Below are positions 53,366-61,134 of a stretch of 64,000 nt of DNA, one piece after another; positions within the stretch are counted from its first letter, which is position 1; every line of letters begins with the position of its first letter. Source of the stretch: Streptomyces sp. NBC_00443 (GTDB taxonomy: Bacteria > Actinomycetota > Actinomycetes > Streptomycetales > Streptomycetaceae); the NCBI RefSeq assembly GCF_036014175.1, contig NZ_CP107917.1:7440001-7504000 (forward strand), given 5' to 3'. The notes below the pieces were generated by a model. The model did no database searches and was not told where the DNA came from. It saw only the letters and a list, made by a program, of their open reading frames with translations. Both the position numbers and the translations under genes were made by a program.

Positions 53366-54346
53366 ATGAAGGGCATCAGCTACACACGCTACGGCGGGGC
53401 CGACGAGCTCGCATACGGGGATGTGCGCGAGCCGCGCCTCGGCCCCGACTCCGTGCTGGTGAAGGTGCGGGCGGCAGCGGTCAACCCGGTCGACTGGAAG
53501 TGCCGCGAGGGACACATGGACCGGATGCTCGAGCCGGTCTTCCCGGTCGTCCCCGGCTGGGACGTGTCCGGAGTGGTCGTCCAGCCGGGTGTGTCCGTCA
53601 CGGAGTTCGGCGTCGGCGACGAGGTCATCGGCTACGTACGCGAGGACGTCCTCTCGCGCGGCACCTTCGCCGAGTACGTCGCCGCGCCCGTCCGCACCCT
53701 CGCGCGCAAGCCCCGCAACCTCACCTGGGAGGAGGCGGCCGGTCTGCCGCTGGTGGGGCTGACGGCGTTCCAGGTGCTGACCAAGGTCCTCCAGGTCAAG
53801 CGCGACGAGACGGTCCTCGTGCACGCCGCGGCCGGCGGTGTCGGCTCGATCGCCGTCCAGCTCGCCCGCCATCTGGGTGCCCGGGTGATCGGTACGGCGA
53901 GCGCGCACAACCACGACTTCGTACGCGGTCTCGGCGGTGAGCCGGTCGAGTACGGCGACGGCCTGACCGAGCGGGTGCGGGGGCTGGCGCCCGAGGGCGT
54001 GGACGCGGCGTTCGACACGGTCGGCGGTGACGCGCTGAAGGCCTCGGCCAACCTGCTGGCCCCCGAGGGCCGCCTGGTGTCGATCGCCGACCCGGACGTC
54101 TTCGACTACGGGGGCCGCTACTACTTCGTCCGCCCCGACGCGGCGGACCTGCTGCGGCTGTCCGGGCTGGCGGAGGAGGGAGTCGTGTCCGTGCACGTCT
54201 CGGAGACGTTCCCGCTGGAGCGGGCGGCGGACGCGCACCGGCTCAACCAGGAGGGCCGTACCCGGGGCAAGATCGTGGTGACCGTGGACTGGGAGACGGA
54301 GGAGGAGCCGGTGGCGCCGGAGGGGTTGTGGCAGGGGGCTCAGTGA
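53366..54346 (+). CDS. NADP-dependent quinone oxidoreductase (zeta-crystallin type)
   Basis: Zinc-free medium-chain reductase of 326 residues. The N-terminal GroES-like half begins MKGISYTRYGGADELAYGDV with AVNPVDWK; the cofactor motif is AAAGGVGSIAVQLA at the start of the Rossmann half. Structural zinc Cys residues are absent, marking the quinone/enone reductase group. It reduces quinones or conjugated ketones with NADPH. Clear family length. Upstream ribosome site is weak. Confidence 0.92.
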   Translation: MKGISYTRYGGADELAYGDVREPRLGPDSVLVKVRAAAVNPVDWKCREGHMDRMLEPVFPVVPGWDVSGVVVQPGVSVTEFGVGDEVIGYVREDVLSRGTFAEYVAAPVRTLARKPRNLTWEEAAGLPLVGLTAFQVLTKVLQVKRDETVLVHAAAGGVGSIAVQLARHLGARVIGTASAHNHDFVRGLGGEPVEYGDGLTERVRGLAPEGVDAAFDTVGGDALKASANLLAPEGRLVSIADPDVFDYGGRYYFVRPDAADLLRLSGLAEEGVVSVHVSETFPLERAADAHRLNQEGRTRGKIVVTVDWETEEEPVAPEGLWQGAQ

Positions 54347-54371
54347 ATCGGGTCGCGGCCGACGGCGGAGC

Positions 54372-54701
54372 TCACAGGACCAGGGCGGCGCCGCACAGGG
54401 CCAGGGCCACGGTGAACAGGACCGTGGCCGCGGCATGCCGGGGGGCGAGGGCCGCCGGTTCGGGGGACGAGGCGAGGACGCTGATGCGGCGGTGGGCGAG
54501 CGCCAGAAAGCCCAGCCACAGCCCGATGCACAGGGCGCAGCCGACCAGCCCGACCACCGTGACGTCGCCGTGCAGTGCGGTCTTCACAGCGAGTACGGCC
54601 GCCACTGTCCCGGACAGTGTCGTACGGCGCCACGCGAGGCGCGTCCGCTCGGGCTGCAGCCCCGGATCCCTGACGGGCTCGGCGACCGCCCCGGGGCTCA
54701 C
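54372..54701 (-). CDS. DUF202 membrane protein
   Basis: Small membrane protein of 109 residues with three helices. The DUF202 start is present: RDPGLQPERTRLAWRRT, followed by TLSGTVAAVLAVKTAL. GTG 54701 overlaps the stop of the preceding DUF202 gene (GTGA). Family function is unknown; Vtc-domain and yeast relatives are linked to polyphosphate or membrane protein assembly, but this cannot be transferred. Confidence 0.85.
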   Translation of the reverse strand: MSPGAVAEPVRDPGLQPERTRLAWRRTTLSGTVAAVLAVKTALHGDVTVVGLVGCALCIGLWLGFLALAHRRISVLASSPEPAALAPRHAAATVLFTVALALCGAALVL

Positions 54702-55090
54702 CCTTCCCACCCCACGAGGACGACGACGACCATCGCGACGGCCACGACCGCGACCACCAGGCTCAGCACCGCCGGGAACCGCGACACCGGCAGGTCGTCG
54801 CCCCGCCGCATCGCCCGCTCGCAGCGCACCCAGTGATTGACGGCGCGGAGCGAGCACAACACGCCCGCCGCGAGCAGCGCGAGCGCCAGCCCGACGCGCC
54901 AGCCCCAGCGCAGATCCGGCAGGAACTGGTCCACCGCGAAGCCACCGCCGACGAGCGCGAGCGCGGTACGCAGCCAGGCCAGAAAGGTGCGCTCGTTGGC
55001 CAGCGAGAACCGGTAGTCGGGCGTGCGGCCCTCCTGCCGGATCTCCTGCGGCGCAAACCACAGCCGGACGTTCCGTACGAACTCGATCAC
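54698..55090 (-). CDS. DUF202 membrane protein (YidH type)
   Basis: Membrane protein of 130 residues with three helices. The YidH/DUF202 motif is clear: ANERTFLAWLRTALALVGGG. It begins VIEFVRNVRLWFAPQEIRQEG. GTG 55090 follows AGGG at 8 bases; a GTG two codons upstream is also possible. It is coupled to the next DUF202 gene, as in other genomes where the two are always together, suggesting hetero-oligomer formation. Confidence 0.87.
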   Translation of the reverse strand: MIEFVRNVRLWFAPQEIRQEGRTPDYRFSLANERTFLAWLRTALALVGGGFAVDQFLPDLRWGWRVGLALALLAAGVLCSLRAVNHWVRCERAMRRGDDLPVSRFPAVLSLVVAVVAVAMVVVVLVGWEG

Positions 55091-55277
55091 ATGCACGACC
55101 CTATCCGGGGCCGGGGCCGGGGGCGTTCCGGTACCACCCGGCAGGCCTCTGGCCCGCGACGAGCACACGCAGGAACCCGCCTCCGCGGCAGGAAGGGCCC
55201 CACCTCCGCGGCAGGGGCAGGCAGCACGCCGTTGAGGCAGGCCGGGTGCTCCGAGGGGCGGAGGTGGTCGCCGGGGA

Positions 55278-55793
55278 TCAGCCGGCCGCCCGGTGGGCCC
55301 GGAGGCGTTCGTACGCCGCCAAACCGTCCGGTACCCACGACCACTCCGCCAGCCGCCGTTCCACCTCGGCCTCCGGCAGGAAGCTGTGCCAGGCGACCTC
55401 CTCCACCTGTGGGCTCACCGGCAGCTCGCAGCGCACCTCGTACACCGCCGACCACCAGGTCTGCCCGGCGCCGTCGTCGTAGAGGAACTTGAAGAGGTGG
55501 GTGGGGCGGGGGAGGCCGCTGACGCCGAGTTCCTCCTCGGCCTCGCGCAGGGCGGCGTCGTCGTAGGACTCGCCCGCGCCGACCACACCGCCGACGAACA
55601 TGTCGTACCGGGAGGGAAAGACGAGCTTCGTGGGCGTGCGGCGATGCACGAAAAGGCGGTCCTGCGAGTCCCGGGCCTCGATGAAGACGCAGCGGTGGCG
55701 CAGCCCCTTGGCGTAGGCCTCGCCGCGCCGGGACCGTCCGACGACCCGGTCGTGCTCGTCGACGATGTCGAGGATCTCGTCAGCAGCGCTCAT
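55278..55793 (-). CDS. Nudix hydrolase
   Basis: Hydrolase of 171 residues. The Nudix box spans about 68-90: GGVVGAGESYDDAALREAEE and following ELGV, with all metal-binding Glu residues present. It resembles the YfcD/isopentenyl diphosphate isomerase-like group (start ILDIVDEHDRVVGRSRRGEA), which handles nucleoside or isoprenoid diphosphates. The 187 bases beyond its stop contain short GC-rich direct repeats (CCTCCGCGGCAGG at 55184 and again near 55203), without a gene. Confidence 0.92.
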   Translation of the reverse strand: MSAADEILDIVDEHDRVVGRSRRGEAYAKGLRHRCVFIEARDSQDRLFVHRRTPTKLVFPSRYDMFVGGVVGAGESYDDAALREAEEELGVSGLPRPTHLFKFLYDDGAGQTWWSAVYEVRCELPVSPQVEEVAWHSFLPEAEVERRLAEWSWVPDGLAAYERLRAHRAAG

Positions 55794-55826
55794 GGGGCCA
55801 TCCAACCAGGGCGGCCACCCGTACGG

Positions 55827-56744
55827 TCAGCGCGCCGGAACCGCCGCCACAGCGACCTGCCGCGGCTGCTTCACGCCGCTCGGCATCGCCGAATGCGTGC
55901 CGAGCATGATGATGCCCACCACGATCGCGGCGAGCCCCGCCGCCTCCCAGGCCAGCGCGCCCGAGTCGGCGCGCAGCCGGTCGCCGAGGAAGCCGACGCC
56001 GCAGAGGATGCCGGCGAGCGGCTGGGCCGCGGTCAGGGCCGGCAGGGACATGCGCAGGGACGCCGTCTCGAAGGCGCTCTGGACGAGGATCAGCCCGGTG
56101 AGGCCGAGCGCCACGACGGCGTACGGCTGCCAGCTGGTGAGGATTTCCGCCATGCCGCCCTCGGCGAACCGCTGCCCGGTCACGCGGGTCAGGGCGTCCT
56201 GCACGCCGTACAGCAGTCCGGCGGCCGTGGCCAGCAGCGCAGGGCCCGCACTGAGCCGCGAGCGCTTGGCGTACGCCGTGAGAAGCAGGGCCGCCCCGAC
56301 CATGACGCCGATGATCAGCCACTGCCTGAAGTCACTACTGGGCGCCGTCCCGCCGTGTGGCTGGCCGGCGACGATGAAGGCCGTCACACCGCCCGCGAGC
56401 AGTGCGAGTCCCGTCCAGCCCTGGCGGCCCAGGGGCTGCTTGGTCTGGCGGCGGGAGAGCGCGAGCGCGAAGAGCAGGTTCGTCGCCAGCAGCGGTTCCA
56501 CGAGGGAGATCTCGCCCTGGCCCAGCGCCATCGCGCCGAGCGCCATGCCGACCACCATCAGCCCGATGCCGCCCAGCCAGCGGGGCACCTTCATCAGGTC
56601 GAGGAGGATCCGGGGGGAGAGGAAGTCGCTCAGCGGCGCCTTCTGGGCCGCGTTCTGCTGCAGTACGAAGCCGAAGCCCAGGCAGCAGGCGGCACTCACG
56701 GCGAGTATCAGGATCAGAAGCGACACGCTGCGTACCTCGATCAT
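55827..56744 (-). CDS. DMT-family transporter, 10 helices
   Basis: Membrane protein of 305 residues with ten helices of the EamA-like superfamily, starting with ILILAVSAACCLGFGFVLQQ. The first half holds GGIGLMVVGMALGAMALGQ and the second GGVGFLGDRLRADSG-type sequence. It is likely an exporter of amino acids or nucleosides, unknown substrate. Possible start choices are ATG 56744 or in-frame downstream GTG codons. It is followed on the minus strand by the Nudix gene 33 bases on, so they may be co-transcribed. Confidence 0.85.
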   Translation of the reverse strand: MIEVRSVSLLILILAVSAACCLGFGFVLQQNAAQKAPLSDFLSPRILLDLMKVPRWLGGIGLMVVGMALGAMALGQGEISLVEPLLATNLLFALALSRRQTKQPLGRQGWTGLALLAGGVTAFIVAGQPHGGTAPSSDFRQWLIIGVMVGAALLLTAYAKRSRLSAGPALLATAAGLLYGVQDALTRVTGQRFAEGGMAEILTSWQPYAVVALGLTGLILVQSAFETASLRMSLPALTAAQPLAGILCGVGFLGDRLRADSGALAWEAAGLAAIVVGIIMLGTHSAMPSGVKQPRQVAVAAVPAR

Positions 56745-57007
56745 CCTGCCGGGTGGGGGACGGGGTGCGTAGGGGCCGACTGTAGCGGCCCCAGGCCCGG
56801 CATTGCGCGTCCTGTCATCGTGCGATGCCTGGTCCGGCTACGCCATGACCTACGCCACACACTCTGAACAATTACGACATTTAAGGCAAGTTGCGTGGAT
56901 GTTGCACGCATCAACTGCCCCACCAGTAACAGCAGTTGACGCGTGTAACGCCTCAGCGGCCCTTGACGAGAACCGTTGGCTGCGGGTTTGCTGTGCGTGA
57001 TCGATCG
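56745..57007. promoter_or_regulatory. Divergent, relatively AT-rich promoter region
   Basis: The 263-base gap between the DMT gene and the hypothetical at 57008 is AT-richer than its neighbours around 56860-56960. It contains TTGACG twice (near 56936 and 56963) as candidate -35 boxes and no clear -10. No gene or stable hairpin is seen. Confidence 0.4.
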
Positions 57008-57997
57008 ATGACAGGCCACACCCTTCCCCCGACAGAACCCAGAACGGTGTCCCCACCCCCGCCTCCCCTCGGCCGCGGCCGAAAGCGCGCATCCCACACC
57101 TTCGACACGGCCCTGGACGACGCCGAGCTCGCTGCCGCCCGCGCCGCGCTGGCCCAGGGCAGATGGCAGACGGCCCGCTCGCTGCTCGCCCGGACCGGCG
57201 ACGACTGGGACTGCAGAGGGCATCGCGTCACCGTCCTCGCGCAGGAGCCGTACTGCGTCCCCTGGACCCGCGACTGGCTGCTCGCCGAGCCCGACTCCGC
57301 CGACGCCGCCGTCCTGCTCGCCCTAGCCCAGGTCCAGCGCGCCCTGCGCGGCAAGGAGAAGCCGGTCCGCGCCCGTGAGTCCTGCCACGCCGCCGCCACG
57401 CTCGCGCCCGCCGACCCCACCCCCTGGCTCGGCTTGCTCATGCTGGAGAGCGCGCTGGGCGCCGAGGAGGCGGTGCGGCGCCTGTTCGCCGAGGTCGGCG
57501 CCCGGTACGCCGATCACCACCACGCCCACCACCTGATGGTCGCCCGGCTCGCCGAACGCCACACCGGCGCCGGTCCCGACCCGCTGCACGAGGTCTACGA
57601 CTTCGCCAACGCGGCCGCCGAGCGGGCCCCCGCCGACTCCCCGCTCGCCGTCCTCCCGGTCATCGCCCACGCCGAGCGCTACCGCGTCCTCGCGGGGGCC
57701 GGGCGCGAGCAGCCCGACGCCGCCACCTCCGGGCACTGGGCCGGCCGCCGGGCCCGGCAGGTGATGCGGGCCGCCTTCGACTGGTGGCTGGAGTGGGAGC
57801 AGGAGGGTCACCCGCGCCGTCTGATCGACTTGAACTACCTCGCCCACGCCAAGGTCTGCGAGGGCCGCGGTGCCGAGGCCGCCGCCCTGTTCCACCGGAT
57901 CGGCGAGCACGCCACCCCGTCGCCGTGGTCGTACCCGGACCGCGAGCCGTATCCCGCCTTCCGCGCCGCACGCGACACCGCGCTCGGCACGGCGTAA
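57008..57997 (+). CDS. Hypothetical protein, helical (TPR-like)
   Basis: Protein of 329 residues, cytoplasmic. After a Pro-rich start come helical repeats rich in Ala/Arg/Glu (AELAAARAALAQGRWQTARS, DAAVLLALAQVQRALRGKEK, PTPWLGLLMLESALGAEEAV) consistent with TPR-like hairpins. Conserved-looking Trp-rich segments include WDWWLEWEQEGHPRRLIDL-type sequence near 255. Start is uncertain: ATG 57008 lacks a ribosome site and a GTG at 57047 also gives the core. Function unknown. It precedes the APC permease by 36 bases on the same strand. Confidence 0.75.
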   Translation: MTGHTLPPTEPRTVSPPPPPLGRGRKRASHTFDTALDDAELAAARAALAQGRWQTARSLLARTGDDWDCRGHRVTVLAQEPYCVPWTRDWLLAEPDSADAAVLLALAQVQRALRGKEKPVRARESCHAAATLAPADPTPWLGLLMLESALGAEEAVRRLFAEVGARYADHHHAHHLMVARLAERHTGAGPDPLHEVYDFANAAAERAPADSPLAVLPVIAHAERYRVLAGAGREQPDAATSGHWAGRRARQVMRAAFDWWLEWEQEGHPRRLIDLNYLAHAKVCEGRGAEAAALFHRIGEHATPSPWSYPDREPYPAFRAARDTALGTA

Positions 57998-58033
57998 CGC
58001 CCCCAACCGCAGTCGACCCAAGGACGGTCCCCG

Positions 58034-59581
58034 ATGACCACGGGCAGTTCCAGCACGAGCAGAGCCACCGCAGGCAGTGGCGGGATCAGTACGTTCAAGG
58101 GACAGGACCGGGCCCTGCGCGCCGACCGGCTGGGCACGACGGGCCTGCTGCTGTCCGTGCTCGCCGCGACGGCACCCCTCATGGTCGTCGCGGGTGTCAT
58201 GCCCACGACCTTCGGGGTGATGGGTGTCGTCGGCCAGCCGCTGCTCTTCGTGATCCTCGGCCTCGTCCTGGCGCTCTTCAGCGTCGGATACGCCGAGATG
58301 AGCCGGCACGTCCACAACGCCGGCGCCTTCTACGCCTACATCTCCCGCGGCCTCGGCGGCACCGCGGGCGCCGGCGCGGCGATGGTCGCGCTGGTCGCCT
58401 ACAACGCCCTCCAGGTCGGCATCTACGGCATCTTCGGCTTCGAGGTCTCCGGGCTGTTCGCCACCTACCTCGACACCGAGGTCGCCTGGTGGATACCGGC
58501 GCTGGCGGCCGTCCTCCTGGTCGGCGGGCTCGGCTGGCTGAAGATCGACCTCAACGCGCGCGTGCTCGGCGTCCTGCTGATCATCGAGGTCGTCCTCGTG
58601 GTCATCTTCGACGTCGCCGCGATCGCCGACCCCGGCAAGGAGGGCCTGTCGCTGCACGCCTTCAACCCGGACACCCTCACCGGCGCCGGCATCGGCACCG
58701 CCCTGTGCTTCTGCGTCGCCGCCTTCCTCGGCTTCGAGCAGGCCCCCGTCTACGCCGAGGAGACCAGCCGCCCGCACGTCCTCGTGCCCCGCGTGATGTT
58801 CCTCGCCATCGGCGGCATCGCCGTCTTCTACACGATCAGCTGCTGGGCGTACACCGTCGCCGCCGGGCCCTCGGCCATCGTCGGCACCGCACAGGAGCAG
58901 AGCGCCGGGCTGCTGTTCTTCCTCACCGAGGACCTCCTCGGCGCCGGCTTCACCGACGTCCTGCACGTGCTGTTCGTGACCGGCATGTTCGCGGCGATGC
59001 TCAGCTTCCACAACGTCGTCGCCCGCTACGCCTTCGCCATGGGCCGCGAGGGCCTGCTGCCGTCCGCCTTCGGCCGCACCAGCGGCGCGAGCGGCGCCCC
59101 CGGCACGGGTTCGCTGCTGCAGACCGTGATCTCCCTCGTGGTCGTCGCGGCCTTCGCGCTCACCGACGACAAGCCGACCGGCGACCCCACCGCACCGGTG
59201 CTGCACCTGTTCACCTGGATGGGCAACCTCGGCGCGCTGGGCGTCGCCGCGCTGATGGCCGCCGCGTCGGTGTCCGTCATCGCCTTCTTCGTGCGGCGCG
59301 GGGCCGTCGCCGCCCAGTTCTGGCGGCTGGCCGCCGCCGGGCTCTCGGTCGTCGGGCTGCTGTTCATCGTCGTCTACACCGTCAAGGACTTCGACGTCCT
59401 GATCGGCGCGGGCCCGGACTCGGCCCTGAACTGGGCGTTGCCCGCCGTCATCGTCGTCGCGCTGGTCGTGGGCGTGCTCCAGGGCCTGCTCCTGCGCTCC
59501 CGCGCGCCCGAGCGGCACGCCCGCATCGGGCTCGGCAACGAGGCGTTCCAGCTGGAGAAGGCGGCGGCGGAGACGCCGTAG
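58034..59581 (+). CDS. APC-superfamily amino acid permease
   Basis: Transporter of 515 residues with 12 or more helices. Typical APC segments: LSVLAATAPLMVVAGVMPTT, FYAYISRGLGGTAGAGAAMV and GFEQAPVYAEETSRPHVLVP (the family's conserved glutamate-bearing block). Relatives carry amino acids or polyamines. It follows a cytoplasmic hypothetical gene by 36 bases, probably the same transcript, and is ended by a hairpin at 59631-59674. Confidence 0.9.
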   Translation: MTTGSSSTSRATAGSGGISTFKGQDRALRADRLGTTGLLLSVLAATAPLMVVAGVMPTTFGVMGVVGQPLLFVILGLVLALFSVGYAEMSRHVHNAGAFYAYISRGLGGTAGAGAAMVALVAYNALQVGIYGIFGFEVSGLFATYLDTEVAWWIPALAAVLLVGGLGWLKIDLNARVLGVLLIIEVVLVVIFDVAAIADPGKEGLSLHAFNPDTLTGAGIGTALCFCVAAFLGFEQAPVYAEETSRPHVLVPRVMFLAIGGIAVFYTISCWAYTVAAGPSAIVGTAQEQSAGLLFFLTEDLLGAGFTDVLHVLFVTGMFAAMLSFHNVVARYAFAMGREGLLPSAFGRTSGASGAPGTGSLLQTVISLVVVAAFALTDDKPTGDPTAPVLHLFTWMGNLGALGVAALMAAASVSVIAFFVRRGAVAAQFWRLAAAGLSVVGLLFIVVYTVKDFDVLIGAGPDSALNWALPAVIVVALVVGVLQGLLLRSRAPERHARIGLGNEAFQLEKAAAETP

Positions 59582-59630
59582 CGGCGGGCAGCGTCCTGGA
59601 GCCGCGTGAGAAGTGATTACGGAACCCTGA

Positions 59631-59674
59631 CGAGCACCCGCGATCCCTGGTCCGGCCGGGGTCGCGGGTGTTCG
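59631..59674 (+). terminator. Hairpin between APC permease and molybdoenzyme gene
   Basis: A 17-bp stem (59631-59647 with 59658-59674, two G-U type pairs) and 10-base loop, 50 bases past the APC stop. It ends only 9 bases before the GTG of the next gene, so it could also affect that gene's translation. Confidence 0.65.
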
Positions 59675-59683
59675 AATGAGTAC

Positions 59684-60457
59684 GTGAACCCCGAACAGCC
59701 CGAGAACGAGGGCGGAGAACAGGACGAGGAACAGGGCGAGGAGCAGAGCGGGCAGAAGGGCAAGCCGATCGGCCGCCGAGTCCTGCTCGGCACCCTCGGC
59801 CTGGGCGCCCTCGGCGTGGTCACCGCGCCCGCCCTGCAGCGCGGGATGGAGTCCTTCCTCGCGAGCGCGTCCGACAAGGACCCCACCGGCCTGACCGACC
59901 TGCTGCCCAACGGCGGCGGGTTCCGCTACTACTCGGTGACCTCTTCCGTCCCCCGCAAGAACGCCACCACCTATCGCCTCACCGTCGACGGCCTGGTCGA
60001 CCGCCCCAGGTCCTACACGCTGGCCGACCTGCGCGCCCTGCCGCAGACCCGGCTGGTGCGCGACGTCCAGTGCGTCACCGGCTGGCGGGTTCCCGACACC
60101 CCCTTCGAGGGCGTGCGCCTGTCCCGCATCCTCGACGCCGCGGGAGTGCGCAAGGGGGCCGGCGCGGTGCGCTTCACCTGCTTCGACGGCGCCTACAGCG
60201 AGAGCCTCACCCTCGACCAGGCCCGCCGAGCCGACGTCATGGTGGCCCTGCGCATGCAGGACAAGGACCTCAACCACGCTCACGGCGGCCCGGTCCGCCT
60301 CTATGTGGCGCCCATGTACTTCTACAAGTCCGCCAAGTGGCTCTCCGGCATCACCGTCACCGAGGACGTGAAGCCGGGCTACTGGGAGGAACGGGGCTAC
60401 GACGTCGACGCCTGGGTCGGCCGCTCGAACGGACGCGACGATGAGCCTACGACTTGA
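59684..60457 (+). CDS. Sulfite oxidase-fold molybdopterin protein (YedY/MsrP-like)
   Basis: Exported molybdoenzyme of 257 residues. A Glu/Gln-rich N terminus is followed by a Tat-like signal (IGRRVLLGTLGLGALGVVTA, Arg31-Arg32), then the oxidoreductase molybdopterin domain. The molybdenum-binding Cys130 is in VRDVQCVTGWRVP, and HAHGGPVRLYVAPMYFYKSAKW-type sequence follows (shown in part). The family includes periplasmic reductases of oxidised methionine. GTG 59684 has no visible ribosome site and the leader is very acidic, so the start is uncertain. It overlaps the cytochrome b gene by 17 bases. Confidence 0.88.
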   Translation: MNPEQPENEGGEQDEEQGEEQSGQKGKPIGRRVLLGTLGLGALGVVTAPALQRGMESFLASASDKDPTGLTDLLPNGGGFRYYSVTSSVPRKNATTYRLTVDGLVDRPRSYTLADLRALPQTRLVRDVQCVTGWRVPDTPFEGVRLSRILDAAGVRKGAGAVRFTCFDGAYSESLTLDQARRADVMVALRMQDKDLNHAHGGPVRLYVAPMYFYKSAKWLSGITVTEDVKPGYWEERGYDVDAWVGRSNGRDDEPTT

Positions 60458-61064
60458 CGCACCCGGCCGGTCCACGGGCGTGCGGCGCTTCGGCCCGGCG
60501 ACCCGCTGGGTGCACCGCACGACGGGCGCGCTGATGGGCGTGTGCGTGGTGACGGCGGCCTGTCTGTACATCCCGCAGCTCGCCGAACTCGTCGGCCGCC
60601 GCGAGCTGGTGGTCCGTGTCCACGAGTGGGCCGGCCTCGCCCTGCCCGTGCCGGTCCTGGCCGGCCTCGCCTCCCGCTACTTCCGCGCCGACCTCGGCTT
60701 CCTCAACCGCTTCGGCCCGCACGACCGCGTCTGGCTGCGCGCCGCCCTGCACCGCGACAGGCGGCCCGGGTCCCGTCCGGCGGGCAAGTTCAACGCCGGG
60801 CAGAAGATCTACGCCGCGTGGATCGCCGGCGCGACGCTGGTGATGGTCGGCACCGGCCTCATCATGTGGTTCACCCACCTCACCCCTCTGGAGTGGCGCA
60901 CCAGCGCGACCTTCGTCCACGACTGGCTGGCCCTGACCATCGGCATCGTCCTCGCCGGCCACATCGGCATGGCCCTGGGCGACCCGGAGGCCCGCCGCGG
61001 CATGCGCACCGGCTCGGTCAGCCGGGAGTGGGCGGAGCGGGAGCATTCACGGTGGCGGCCATGA
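60441..61064 (+). CDS. Cytochrome b561-type membrane protein
   Basis: Membrane protein of 207 residues with four helices and His residues suited to haem b binding (RWVHRTTGALMG, VRVHEWAGLALPV, TFVHDWLALTIGIVLAGH). It should be the electron donor anchored in the membrane for the molybdoenzyme encoded just upstream, the two forming a YedYZ-like pair. Its ATG lies 16 bases before the stop of that gene. Length is normal for the small cytochrome b family. Confidence 0.9.
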   Translation: MSLRLDAPGRSTGVRRFGPATRWVHRTTGALMGVCVVTAACLYIPQLAELVGRRELVVRVHEWAGLALPVPVLAGLASRYFRADLGFLNRFGPHDRVWLRAALHRDRRPGSRPAGKFNAGQKIYAAWIAGATLVMVGTGLIMWFTHLTPLEWRTSATFVHDWLALTIGIVLAGHIGMALGDPEARRGMRTGSVSREWAEREHSRWRP

Positions 61065-61134
61065 CGGGCTGTACGTCGACAGGCTGAATGGCACCTAGGG
61101 GGCAGCGAGGGCCAGCCGCGGTCGGTCGACCGAG

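Noticed and set aside
57323..60571. Minus-strand frame of over 1000 codons
   Set aside because: It runs antisense to four recognisable genes and has no domain or start signal.
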